Of a stretch of 64,000 nucleotides of DNA, positions 55,293-64,000 are shown piece after piece. The number at the start of each line of letters is the position of its first letter. Within the stretch, counting starts at the first letter, position 1. The notes under the pieces were generated by a model. The model was not told the origin of the DNA, did no database searches, and saw only the letters and a list, made by a program, of their open reading frames with translations. Source of the stretch: Alicyclobacillus mali NBRC 102425 (lineage in GTDB: Bacteria; Bacillota; Bacilli; Alicyclobacillales; Alicyclobacillaceae); NCBI RefSeq assembly GCF_001570745.1, contig NZ_BCSG01000012.1, positions 1 through 64,000 of the forward strand, written 5' to 3'. A program made the translations under genes and the position numbers.

Positions 55293-55571
55293 TCACAAGT
55301 CGTTCTGGACGATGGCCGTAATCTGGCTGAGCGGAATGGTCGCCAGAGCGCCGAACGTGGTGCCGCTTCCGGCTGTACCGAACGCCCCAGTCACGCCACT
55401 CGGCGCTGACGCGGGCGCGAGAAGCAGGTACAGGTTGTTGCTATCGATTCCGACAATAGCTCCTGTGTACCCGCCTCCGCCCGTTCCGCCTGCGCTCGTG
55501 AACACCGTCACGACTTCGCCCAGGTGAAGTTGGCGAATCGAGTCCGCGATGTTGAAGTTGTTCGTGGCCAT
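55293..55571 (-). CDS. 92-residue protein of unknown function, paralogue B
   Basis: A 92-residue protein with the pattern R-Q-L-H-L-G-E-V-V-T-V, G-G-Y-T-G-A-I-V and L-Y-L, plus ATIPLSQITAIV at the end. It shares length and core pattern with the convergent gene at 54961-55239, so the two look like an old duplication. The centre is rich in glycine, alanine and serine. GCGAGGGA precedes ATG 55571. No signal peptide or membrane segment is visible. A spore-coat-type or Sm-like role is only a guess. Confidence 0.75.
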   Translation of the reverse strand: MATNNFNIADSIRQLHLGEVVTVFTSAGGTGGGGYTGAIVGIDSNNLYLLLAPASAPSGVTGAFGTAGSGTTFGALATIPLSQITAIVQNDL

Positions 55572-55743
55572 GTGCGTCCCTCGCTTTCCACGCGGAAATT
55601 GCGCCGCGAATCGCGCGCCTTTCGCGGCACACTGTAGATAATGCAAAAGTAGGAAGCGAGGTCACGGACAAACCGCCTGGGCAGGTGGAAGGATCGAGCA
55701 CAAATGGGTGGATGTTGACGAGGGCCGCGGCACGTACCGACAG

Positions 55744-55808
55744 TTGCTGCTGCTCGTTTTCATGTGGTATAGTATGGGGCGGTGCGTACCTTTGAATCGA
55801 ATACGCAC
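55744..55808 (+). promoter_or_regulatory. rpsB promoter and leader hairpin
   Basis: TTGCTG (55744-55749), 18 bases, TATAGT (55768-55773). The roughly 110-base leader begins with a perfect hairpin, GTGCGTA (55782-55788) against TACGCAC (55802-55808), which may serve S2 autoregulation. Confidence 0.55.
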
Positions 55809-55891
55809 GGATCGGGATGCGGTGTTCGGTGCCCAATGGGTCGGCGCTGCGGATGATCGGTCCGGAGGGAAAACAAAAGGAGGAAATGGGT

Positions 55892-56593
55892 TTGGCCATC
55901 ATCTCGATGAAGCAACTGCTCGAGGCGGGCGTACATTTCGGGCATCAGACGCGCCGCTGGAATCCGAAAATGGCGCGGTACATCTTCACCGAGCGCAACG
56001 GCATCTACATCATCGACCTTCAAAAGACCGTTCGCAAGGTCGAAGAGGCGTACAACTTCGTCCGGGATCTCGCTGCGGCGGGCGGCACCGTGTTGTTCGT
56101 CGGCACGAAGAAGCAGGCGCAGGAGGCCGTCAAGGAAGAGGCCGAGCGCTGCGGTATGTTTTATGTGAACCAGCGTTGGCTTGGCGGCACGCTGACCAAC
56201 TTCAACACCATCCAAAAGCGCATTCGCCGTCTGCAAGAGCTTGAGCGGATGGAAGAGGACGGGACGTTTGAAGTCCTGCCGAAAAAGGAAGTCATTCTGC
56301 TCCGGAAGGAGCGCGAGCGCCTGGAGAAGTTTCTCGGCGGCATCAAGGGGATGAAGAAGCTCCCGGACGCACTCTTCATCATTGACCCGCGCAAGGAACG
56401 TATCGCGGTGGCAGAGGCTCGCAAGCTCGGGATTCCCATTGTCGCGATTGTCGATACAAACTGTGATCCTGACGAGATCGACTACGTCATCCCGGGCAAC
56501 GACGATGCGATTCGCGCCGTGCGCCTTCTGACGAGCAAGATTGCGGACGCTGTGCTGGAAGGCACGCAGGGTGGAGAAGAGACCACCGCGTGA
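55892..56593 (+). CDS. rpsB: 30S ribosomal protein S2
   Basis: A 233-residue ribosomal protein. Marks are [41 protein letters not shown] and [13 protein letters not shown] 55892 is eight bases after AAAAGGAGG and gives the usual N-terminus (A-I-I-S-M-K); ATG 55886 is too close to the site. Confidence 0.97.
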   Translation: MAIISMKQLLEAGVHFGHQTRRWNPKMARYIFTERNGIYIIDLQKTVRKVEEAYNFVRDLAAAGGTVLFVGTKKQAQEAVKEEAERCGMFYVNQRWLGGTLTNFNTIQKRIRRLQELERMEEDGTFEVLPKKEVILLRKERERLEKFLGGIKGMKKLPDALFIIDPRKERIAVAEARKLGIPIVAIVDTNCDPDEIDYVIPGNDDAIRAVRLLTSKIADAVLEGTQGGEETTA

Positions 56594-56597
56594 GGGG

Positions 56598-56636
56598 AAA
56601 GGTGGCGGGTGCGTCGCGCTCTCGTCACCTTTTTTG
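56598..56636 (+). terminator. Terminator/attenuator between rpsB and tsf
   Basis: AAAGGTG (56598-56604) and CACCTTT (56626-56632) close a longer stem with wobble pairs and a small loop, followed by TTTTTT. It should make tsf transcription lower than rpsB. Confidence 0.8.
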
Positions 56637-56691
56637 TGCCACCCGGCGGAAGTGTGGATAGAAGATATAGAGGTTTGAGGAGGAAACAGTC

Positions 56692-57345
56692 GTGGCTGAA
56701 ATCACAGCAGCAATGGTGAAGGAGTTGCGCGAGCGCACGGGCGCCGGCATGATGGACTGCAAAAAGGCCCTGACCGAGGCGGGTGGCGATATGGAGCAGG
56801 CCATCGTCATCTTGCGCGAGCGCGGTCTTGCGCAAGCGGCGAAGAAGGCCGGTCGCATCGCTGCGGACGGACTCGTGGAGGCCTACATTCACGGCGGTGG
56901 GCGCATTGGCGTGCTCGTGGAGGTCAACTGCGAGACGGACTTCGTGGCCAAGAATGAGGAGTTCCGCACGTTTGTGAAAGACATCGCGATGCACATCGCG
57001 GCGTCGAATCCGCAGTACGTTCGCCGTGAAGAGGTGCCGCAGGACGTCATCGAGCGTGAACGGGAAATTCTTCGCGCCCAGACGCTGAATGAGGGCAAAC
57101 CTGAACAAGTCGTGGACAAGATCGTGGAAGGGCGCTTGGAGAAATTTTTCAAGGAGAATTGTCTGCTGGAGCAGCCGTTCGTCAAGGATCCCGACAAGAC
57201 GGTCGATACGTTGGTGAAGGAAAAAATCGCGACGATTGGCGAAAATATTTCCATTCGTCGGTTTGCTCGGTTCGTGGTCGGGGAAGGGATCGAGCGCCAA
57301 GAGACGAATTTTGTGGAAGAGGTCATGTCTCAGGTTCGCCTGTAA
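56692..57345 (+). CDS. tsf: Elongation factor Ts (short form)
   Basis: A 217-residue nucleotide exchange factor for EF-Tu. [14 protein letters not shown] and [10 protein letters not shown] are diagnostic. It lacks about 75 residues relative to B. subtilis EF-Ts, having one core subdomain shortened, as in several thermophiles. GTG 56692 follows GAGGAGG. Confidence 0.95.
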   Translation: MAEITAAMVKELRERTGAGMMDCKKALTEAGGDMEQAIVILRERGLAQAAKKAGRIAADGLVEAYIHGGGRIGVLVEVNCETDFVAKNEEFRTFVKDIAMHIAASNPQYVRREEVPQDVIEREREILRAQTLNEGKPEQVVDKIVEGRLEKFFKENCLLEQPFVKDPDKTVDTLVKEKIATIGENISIRRFARFVVGEGIERQETNFVEEVMSQVRL

Positions 57346-57354
57346 CGAGGCTGT

Positions 57355-58714
<1,360 letters not shown>

Positions 58715-58740
58715 GTTCCAAGGTTGCTGGATTAAGGGGG

Positions 58741-59517
58741 ATGCCAGCCTTGTTCAAGGGTTTTGGGCGTTTGCAGCGTGCCAGCGCGGCGGCGGTCGAG
58801 CAGCAGCCAGCGCTCGACGTGAAGCCCCGGCATATCGGTCTCATCATGGACGGAAATGGCCGCTGGGCGCAAAAGCGCGGTCTTCCCCGAATTGCGGGTC
58901 ACCACGCGGGAATGATGGCCATGAAAGAGGCCATCCGCGCGTGTGACGATTTCGGCATCGAATGCGTCACGCTGTATGCTTTCTCGACTGAAAATTGGAA
59001 GAGGCCAGCGGCCGAAGTCGACTATTTGATGCGGCTGCCGGAGCAATTCTTTCGCAGCGAGATCGACGAGTTGGTGAGGCGCAACGTGCGCGTGCGCTTC
59101 ATCGGCGATACCGGGCGCCTTCCGGCGCACACGCAGGCCACCGTTCGCCGCGCCATTCATCGCACGCAGCACAACACGGGCATGATCGTGAACTTCGCGC
59201 TTAATTACGGCGGGCGGATGGAGATCATCGCCGCGATGGAGCGCTACGCCCGCGAGGTTATCGAGGGGCGCGCGACGGTCGGACAGCTGACGGAAGCCTC
59301 CTGCGATCGATATCTCGATACGGCCGGGCTACCGCCGCTTGATCTTGTCATTCGGACGAGCGGCGAGATCCGGTTGAGCAACTTTTTGCTGTGGCAGGCG
59401 GCGTACGCGGAACTCTGGTTTACAGATGTGTTGTGGCCGGACTTTACACGCGACGATCTCTATCAGGCGATTTGCGATTACGCGAAGCGCAAGCGGAGGT
59501 TCGGCGCACTCGAGTAG
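58741..59517 (+). CDS. uppS: Undecaprenyl diphosphate synthase
   Basis: About 258 residues; a cis-prenyltransferase making the lipid carrier for wall synthesis. IMDGNGRWA holds the catalytic aspartate; LYAFSTENWKRP and LVIRTSGEIRLSNFLLWQ are conserved. AAGGGGG lies only one base from ATG 58741, so the in-frame TTG at 58750 may be the true start. Confidence 0.95.
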   Translation: MPALFKGFGRLQRASAAAVEQQPALDVKPRHIGLIMDGNGRWAQKRGLPRIAGHHAGMMAMKEAIRACDDFGIECVTLYAFSTENWKRPAAEVDYLMRLPEQFFRSEIDELVRRNVRVRFIGDTGRLPAHTQATVRRAIHRTQHNTGMIVNFALNYGGRMEIIAAMERYAREVIEGRATVGQLTEASCDRYLDTAGLPPLDLVIRTSGEIRLSNFLLWQAAYAELWFTDVLWPDFTRDDLYQAICDYAKRKRRFGALE

Positions 59518-60324
59518 GTGTCCATTCAGATGCTCAAACAGCGGGTCGTCACGGCTGTGATCGCAGGGCTCGTGGTCCTGCTCGTCTTGTTGTTCGGGGG
59601 ACTGACCGGCTGGCGCTGTCTCGTGTGGATCGCGACGCTGGCTGGTGTGCTGGAGTTTTGTCAGATGTTCGGGCGGCGGTGGTACGACCCTGCTGTATGG
59701 TTTGGGGCCATCGCCATTTCGCTCGCGGACTGGTTCCCAAGGCAAGCGTTTCACCCGTTTGTTTTTTTTCTGGCCGTGGCGGTGGTGTTGACCTTGCCGG
59801 TCATCACGCGCAGACCGAACGATCTGCGTACCTACGCGGTGACGGCCTTCGGAGCTTTCTACCTCGCGGCGGGCGGGGTGTCGCTCATCGGTCTGCGTGC
59901 GCTGCCGGAAGGTTGGCTTTGGATTTGGACTTTTCTCGTCGCCGCCTGGACGTGCGACACAGCGGCTTATTTTGTCGGGCGATTCGTTCAGGGGCCCAAA
60001 CTGCTTCCCGCAATCAGTCCGAAAAAGACCGTGAGCGGCGCGCTCGCCGGGGTTGCCGGCGCGGTGGTCGGTGCTTTGGTGTTCGGCGAGATCGCCGGTC
60101 CGCAATACGACGCCTGGGTGTTTGCCGCAGTGGGATTCTTGGTGGCCGTGACCGGGCAGGTGGGAGATCTGGTGGAGAGCGCCTATAAACGCGCTGCTGG
60201 CGTGAAAGACTCAGGACGCATGTTGCCGGGGCATGGGGGCGTTCTGGACCGAATCGACAGCCTACTGTACGCGGCGCCCTTCGCTTTGTGGTTCATCTCC
60301 GGTGTTTTGAGCGGCTTGATATAG
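59518..60324 (+). CDS. cdsA: Phosphatidate cytidylyltransferase
   Basis: About 268 residues with roughly seven membrane helices; makes CDP-diacylglycerol. SPKKTVSGALAG and SAYKRAAGVKDSG followed by LPGHGGVLDRID are the signature. The start could be GTG 59518 or ATG 59530, the latter with AGTAGGTG at better distance. Confidence 0.95.
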   Translation: MSIQMLKQRVVTAVIAGLVVLLVLLFGGLTGWRCLVWIATLAGVLEFCQMFGRRWYDPAVWFGAIAISLADWFPRQAFHPFVFFLAVAVVLTLPVITRRPNDLRTYAVTAFGAFYLAAGGVSLIGLRALPEGWLWIWTFLVAAWTCDTAAYFVGRFVQGPKLLPAISPKKTVSGALAGVAGAVVGALVFGEIAGPQYDAWVFAAVGFLVAVTGQVGDLVESAYKRAAGVKDSGRMLPGHGGVLDRIDSLLYAAPFALWFISGVLSGLI

Positions 60325-60347
60325 CGGAGCCGGGTGGAGGGGAAGAC

Positions 60348-61496
60348 ATGAAGCGCATTGCCATCCTCGGGAGCACGGGCACCATCGGCGTGCAGGCGCT
60401 CGAGGTGCTGTCACATCTGGATACATACGAGGTGGTCGCGCTCGCGGCGGGTCGAAACGTGGAGCGATTGGCGGAACAGGTTCGCCGCTATCGCCCGCAA
60501 GTCGTCGGCGTTGCTGACGAAGCGGCCCGTCGCGCGTTGCGCGAACTTTTACCGGGTGAGCGGATGGACATTGTCGTCGGGGACGAGGGTCTTGTCGCGT
60601 GTGCCGCATACCCATCGGACATCGTGTTGAATGCGGTCGTAGGGGCTCGCGGCATTCTGCCTGCGCTTGCCACGGTCGGCCGCGGTGCGCGCCTCGCGCT
60701 CGCCAACAAGGAGTGCCTCGTGGCTGCGGGCGATCTCATCCTGCGCGCCATGCGCGATGCGGGTGGAGAGATGGTCCCCGTGGACAGCGAGCACTGTGCG
60801 CTTCACCAGTGCTTGCGATCCGGCCAGCCCGAGGAGGTCCTGCGGCTCGTCCTGACGGCCTCGGGAGGACCGTTTCGGTCATGGCCCAAAGATCGCATGG
60901 CAGAGGTCACGGTCCGGGACGCGCTTCGCCATCCCAACTGGAACATGGGACAGAAGATCACCATTGATAGTGCCACCATGATGAACAAGGGGCTTGAGGT
61001 GATCGAAGCGCATCATTTGTTCGGCGTGCCATATGATAAGATAGCTGTGCTTGTACATCCGGAGAGCATCGTGCACTCCATGGCGGAGTTTGTGGACGGC
61101 TCGATGGTTGCACAGCTCGCGACGGCGGACATGCGCTTGCCAATTCAATACGCCATCACATATCCCGAGCGATCACCCGCGCCTTGGCCGAGGCTGAACC
61201 TGGCGAGCGTCGGAGCGCTGCACTTCGAAGAGCCAGATTTCGACCGATTTCCGTGCCTTCGCCTGGCGATGGAGGCTGGTCGCGCCGGGGGACTCGCACC
61301 GTGCGTTCTGAACGCGGCGAACGAGGTGGCGGTGGAGGCGTTTTTGCGCGAACAGATCCCGTTTTTGCGGATCCCTGAGGTCGTCGAGGCGGTGCTCGAG
61401 CGGGTGCCGAACGAGGTGCCTCAGTCGGTGGAAGATGTCCTTCGCGCGGATGGGCAAGCGCGGCGTCTGGCCGAACTTTACGTGGCAAAGGGCTGA
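60348..61496 (+). CDS. dxr: 1-deoxy-D-xylulose 5-phosphate reductoisomerase
   Basis: A 382-residue NADPH enzyme of the MEP isoprenoid pathway. AILGSTGTIG binds NADPH; ALANKECLVAAG, VPVDSEHCALHQ, ASGGPFR and ATMMNKGLEVIEA line the active site. ATG 60348 follows GGAGGGG. Near uppS, it supplies the same isoprenoid route. Confidence 0.97.
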   Translation: MKRIAILGSTGTIGVQALEVLSHLDTYEVVALAAGRNVERLAEQVRRYRPQVVGVADEAARRALRELLPGERMDIVVGDEGLVACAAYPSDIVLNAVVGARGILPALATVGRGARLALANKECLVAAGDLILRAMRDAGGEMVPVDSEHCALHQCLRSGQPEEVLRLVLTASGGPFRSWPKDRMAEVTVRDALRHPNWNMGQKITIDSATMMNKGLEVIEAHHLFGVPYDKIAVLVHPESIVHSMAEFVDGSMVAQLATADMRLPIQYAITYPERSPAPWPRLNLASVGALHFEEPDFDRFPCLRLAMEAGRAGGLAPCVLNAANEVAVEAFLREQIPFLRIPEVVEAVLERVPNEVPQSVEDVLRADGQARRLAELYVAKG

Positions 61497-61509
61497 TGAA
61501 CAGTTGCCA

Positions 61510-62772
61510 ATGTTAGCGCACCTCGAGTTCTATGCGGAAGCGGCGGTCGCCATTGTGCTTGTGTTTGGCGTCTGTGTGACGCTGCATGAGTTCGGCCATT
61601 TCTACGTCGCCAAGCGATGTGGCGTCGCGGTGCCCGTGTTTGCCATTGGCTTCGGCCCGAAGGTCGTATCCGTGGTGCGCGGAGGGACGGAGTATTCCCT
61701 CAGGCTCATTCCACTCGGCGGATTCGTGCAGTTGGCGGGAGAAGCTCCGCAGGAGTCGTGGTTTCCTATCGGTCAGTCGGTCGCATACGAACAAGACGCG
61801 GCCGGAGAGATTGTGGCACTCGGAGAGCCCAAGGACCTGCCGAACGGACGCGTGGGCGTGGTGCGCGAGGTTGATTTGACCGACCGGATGATCATGAAGC
61901 TTGAGACGGAGGATGGGATTCAGCGCTTTCACGTGAGAAGCGGCGCTCGGGTGATGTTGAGCCGCCGCTCATCCATTCCCGTTGTCCCGAAGGAGCAACA
62001 GATGATCGGGAAGCCGCTGTGGCAGCGAGCAGCCATCATTCTGGCGGGTCCCATTATGAACCTCATCTTGGCCGGTGTCCTGTTCTCCGCCGTCAACACG
62101 TATACGGGTGTCCCCACCACGACCGTGGGGCATGTCGAGCCGGGCACTCCCGCGGCGCACGCGGGTCTCGTGCCCGGAGACACCATTTTGGCGGTCGACG
62201 GCCGCTCGATACACTCCTGGGCGGGTCTCGTGCGCGCGGTGTCGGAGGACGGCGTGCGCGGCGGCCACCCGCAACCGCTCGTCCTCGAGGTGAAAACTGC
62301 CAATGGCGCGCGTTCCATCGCCGTGACGCCACACTTGGTGAGCGGAGCGCCGATGATCGGAATCGATGCCCAGATTTCTCACAGCCCGCTTCACACCATT
62401 CCGGCCGGCTTCTCCGCGCTGGTTCGGGACATCGGCATGACCATCCAGGGATATGTGGGGCTGTTTGTGCACCATCAGTTTCAATCGCTGTCCGGTCCTG
62501 TCGGCATCGCGCATGTGATCACCGAGCAGGTGAGGTTTGGCATCTGGAACGTGATTGCCGTGACCGGTGCGCTCAGCCTGGGGCTCGGCTTGTTCAATCT
62601 GCTTCCCATTCCTGCTCTCGACGGCGGGCGGCTGTTGTTCATGGCGATTGAGCTCATCCGGGGGCGGCGAGTGGATCCCGAAAAAGAAGGATTTGTGCAT
62701 TTTGTGGGCTTTGCGATTGTCATGCTGTTCGCGGTCGTGATCACCTATCGCGACGTGACGCACTGGTTCTAG
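61510..62772 (+). CDS. rseP: Site-2 intramembrane metalloprotease RseP (RasP)
   Basis: A 420-residue membrane protease that cuts anti-sigma factors and signal peptide remnants. VTLHEFGHF is the HExxH zinc site; LNLLPIPALDGGRL is the later membrane motif. One PDZ domain (GHVEPGTPAAHAGLVPGD) sits between. The start is ATG 61510 or TTG 61504; the ribosome binding site is weak. Confidence 0.94.
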   Translation: MLAHLEFYAEAAVAIVLVFGVCVTLHEFGHFYVAKRCGVAVPVFAIGFGPKVVSVVRGGTEYSLRLIPLGGFVQLAGEAPQESWFPIGQSVAYEQDAAGEIVALGEPKDLPNGRVGVVREVDLTDRMIMKLETEDGIQRFHVRSGARVMLSRRSSIPVVPKEQQMIGKPLWQRAAIILAGPIMNLILAGVLFSAVNTYTGVPTTTVGHVEPGTPAAHAGLVPGDTILAVDGRSIHSWAGLVRAVSEDGVRGGHPQPLVLEVKTANGARSIAVTPHLVSGAPMIGIDAQISHSPLHTIPAGFSALVRDIGMTIQGYVGLFVHHQFQSLSGPVGIAHVITEQVRFGIWNVIAVTGALSLGLGLFNLLPIPALDGGRLLFMAIELIRGRRVDPEKEGFVHFVGFAIVMLFAVVITYRDVTHWF

Positions 62773-62793
62773 ACGGTAGCGCGAGGTGAAATC

Positions 62794-64000
62794 ATGGCTA
62801 TCCCCGAACATCTTGTCCGAGATCGGGCGCTGGCGAGGGTTCGCAGCGTCCGTGTCCGCAGGGCGACCCGGGAAGTCCGCGTACACGTGGATTCGCCCTT
62901 TTTGTCTTCGGGCTTGGATGCGGACGCGTTCTCTTCTTTCTATCGCGATCTCGCCGAGATTCACGAACTTTGCGCCTCGACGTTCGGTGCCTCGTGCGCA
63001 TGGGAAATCGCGGTCACGCCTCCGGAGAAGGTTTCTGCGGCAGCAGCGGAGACCGCGATGCTCGCCCTTGCTGCCGCCTACGAGGCGCGGTCTCATCTTT
63101 CGGGCAAATGGCTGTCGCAGGCGAGACTCATGGTGGAGGAAGTGGACGAGCGGCGTGGTTTTCGCGCCAGAATTCACGTTCCCAGCCAGCCGATTGCCGA
63201 GCAGCTCGTGCAGAAGGGTGTGGCGGATTGGCTCGCGTCGGAGGCTCGTCGCGCGTTTGGCCTGGACGTCGCGGTCCTCATCGAGGTGGACGAGACGGCT
63301 TGTGAGGATGTCCTTGCGGCGGGCGAGAAGCTGAAGCAGGAGGCAGAGGCGCGCTGGAGGCGTCAGCTCGCCGAAGAGGCGAAGGCGGCGAAAGAGCAGC
63401 AGAAAGAGTCGGATGCGCAGAATGAGGGCGGCGCCTCGCAAGGCGCGGAGGCGCTTGTGGTCGGCCAGATGTACGACGAACCCTCGCCCATCTCATTGCG
63501 AGACATCGTCGACGAGATGCGACGCGCCACTGTGGTGGGTGAAGTGTTCAACGTGGACCGAAGGACGCTGCCGAGCGGCCGCACGCTCATTCAATTTGCC
63601 ATCACGGATCACACAGACTCCATCTCCGCAAAGATGTTCGTGCAGTCGGAGCGAGACTTGCAGGCCACGTCGCATCTCGCCGACGGCGCGTGGGTGAAGA
63701 TTCAGGGTCAGGTGCAGTTCGACCCGTATGCCAAGGAAATTGTGTTCATGGTGCAGTCGATGCGCCCGCACAATCCTCCTCGGCGCACCGACACTGCGGA
63801 AGTCAAGCGCGTCGAGTTGCATGCCCACACGACCATGTCGGCGCTCGATGGCGTCGTGGGCGCCGCAGCGCTGGTGAGGCGCGCGGCGGAATGGGGGCAC
63901 GACGCCATCGCCATCACGGATCACGGCGTATGTCAGGCGTATCCGGAGGCGTATCAGGCGGCTAAGAAACACGGGGTGCGTCTTGTGCTTGGCCTGGAGG
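62794..64000 (+). CDS. polC: DNA polymerase III alpha subunit PolC (5' part)
   Basis: The frame opens at ATG 62794 behind GAGGTGA and stays open to the window end (402 codons). The N-terminal domain leads into a charged linker (about 180-220), an OB-fold (VVGEVFNVDRRTLPSGRTL in pieces, ITDHTDSISAKMF) and a PHP domain beginning VELHAHTTMSALDGV with AIAITDHGV. This order is that of Gram-positive PolC, the main replicative polymerase. The exonuclease and polymerase domains lie outside. In B. subtilis proS stands between rasP and polC; it is absent here. Confidence 0.96.
   Translation, partial: MAIPEHLVRDRALARVRSVRVRRATREVRVHVDSPFLSSGLDADAFSSFYRDLAEIHELCASTFGASCAWEIAVTPPEKVSAAAAETAMLALAAAYEARSHLSGKWLSQARLMVEEVDERRGFRARIHVPSQPIAEQLVQKGVADWLASEARRAFGLDVAVLIEVDETACEDVLAAGEKLKQEAEARWRRQLAEEAKAAKEQQKESDAQNEGGASQGAEALVVGQMYDEPSPISLRDIVDEMRRATVVGEVFNVDRRTLPSGRTLIQFAITDHTDSISAKMFVQSERDLQATSHLADGAWVKIQGQVQFDPYAKEIVFMVQSMRPHNPPRRTDTAEVKRVELHAHTTMSALDGVVGAAALVRRAAEWGHDAIAITDHGVCQAYPEAYQAAKKHGVRLVLGLE

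Noticed and set aside
61969-63441. 490-codon open frame on the minus strand
   Set aside because: It is antisense to rseP and polC, both with clear motifs. The translation is arginine- and histidine-rich with no domain; long shadow frames are expected in GC-rich DNA.

Overview
The window reads as chromosomal DNA of a GC-rich member of the Bacilli, most like Alicyclobacillus. This rests on a Bacillus-type gene order (rplS-rbgA-rnhB ... sucCD-dprA-topA-trmFO-xerC-hslVU-fla/che-rpsB-tsf-pyrH-frr-uppS-cdsA-dxr-rseP-polC), a Gram-positive PolC, strong AGGAGG-type ribosome binding sites, frequent GTG and TTG starts, and about 60% GC by eye. The genus is inference. I see no tRNA, rRNA, CRISPR array, insertion sequence or prophage.

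Region 1 (1-8.8 kb) is accessory: a fused PabB-PabC enzyme, an RluD-type pseudouridine synthase, two hotdog thioesterases, a secreted M23 peptidase, and an operon of a Wzy/O-antigen-ligase-like membrane protein, an unrecognised membrane protein with a large outside domain, and a lipoprotein. Region 2 (8.8-22.2 kb) mixes housekeeping and envelope genes. A c-di-AMP (ydaO-type) riboswitch stands before a 44-codon reading frame closed by a hairpin. Then come rplS, rbgA, rnhB, a FliK-like/FlhB-C-like pair, yraN, a polysaccharide deacetylase, comM, sucCD, dprA, an L,D-transpeptidase, and a second c-di-AMP riboswitch before a LysM/SleB-type wall hydrolase. A MYG1-family gene ends the region on the minus strand.

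Region 3 (22.4-28.8 kb) holds topA, trmFO, xerC and hslVU, closed by a strong terminator. Region 4 (28.9-54.6 kb) is one tightly packed fla/che operon of 32 genes, from flgB to a SwrB-like gene. It gives rod, hook, MS ring, C ring, export gate, FlhF/FlhG and chemotaxis genes with many 4-20 base overlaps. Two departures from the Bacillus subtilis order stand out: no sigD between cheD and the swrB position, and a CheB that is only the catalytic domain. codY is also absent between hslU and flgB.

Region 5 (54.6-64 kb) begins with two convergent 92-codon genes whose products look related, separated by a 30-base perfect palindrome. After these come rpsB, tsf, pyrH, frr, uppS, cdsA, dxr, rseP and the 5' part of polC, which runs off the end. 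These genes serve translation, UMP phosphorylation, undecaprenyl and phospholipid precursor synthesis, the MEP pathway, intramembrane proteolysis and replication.
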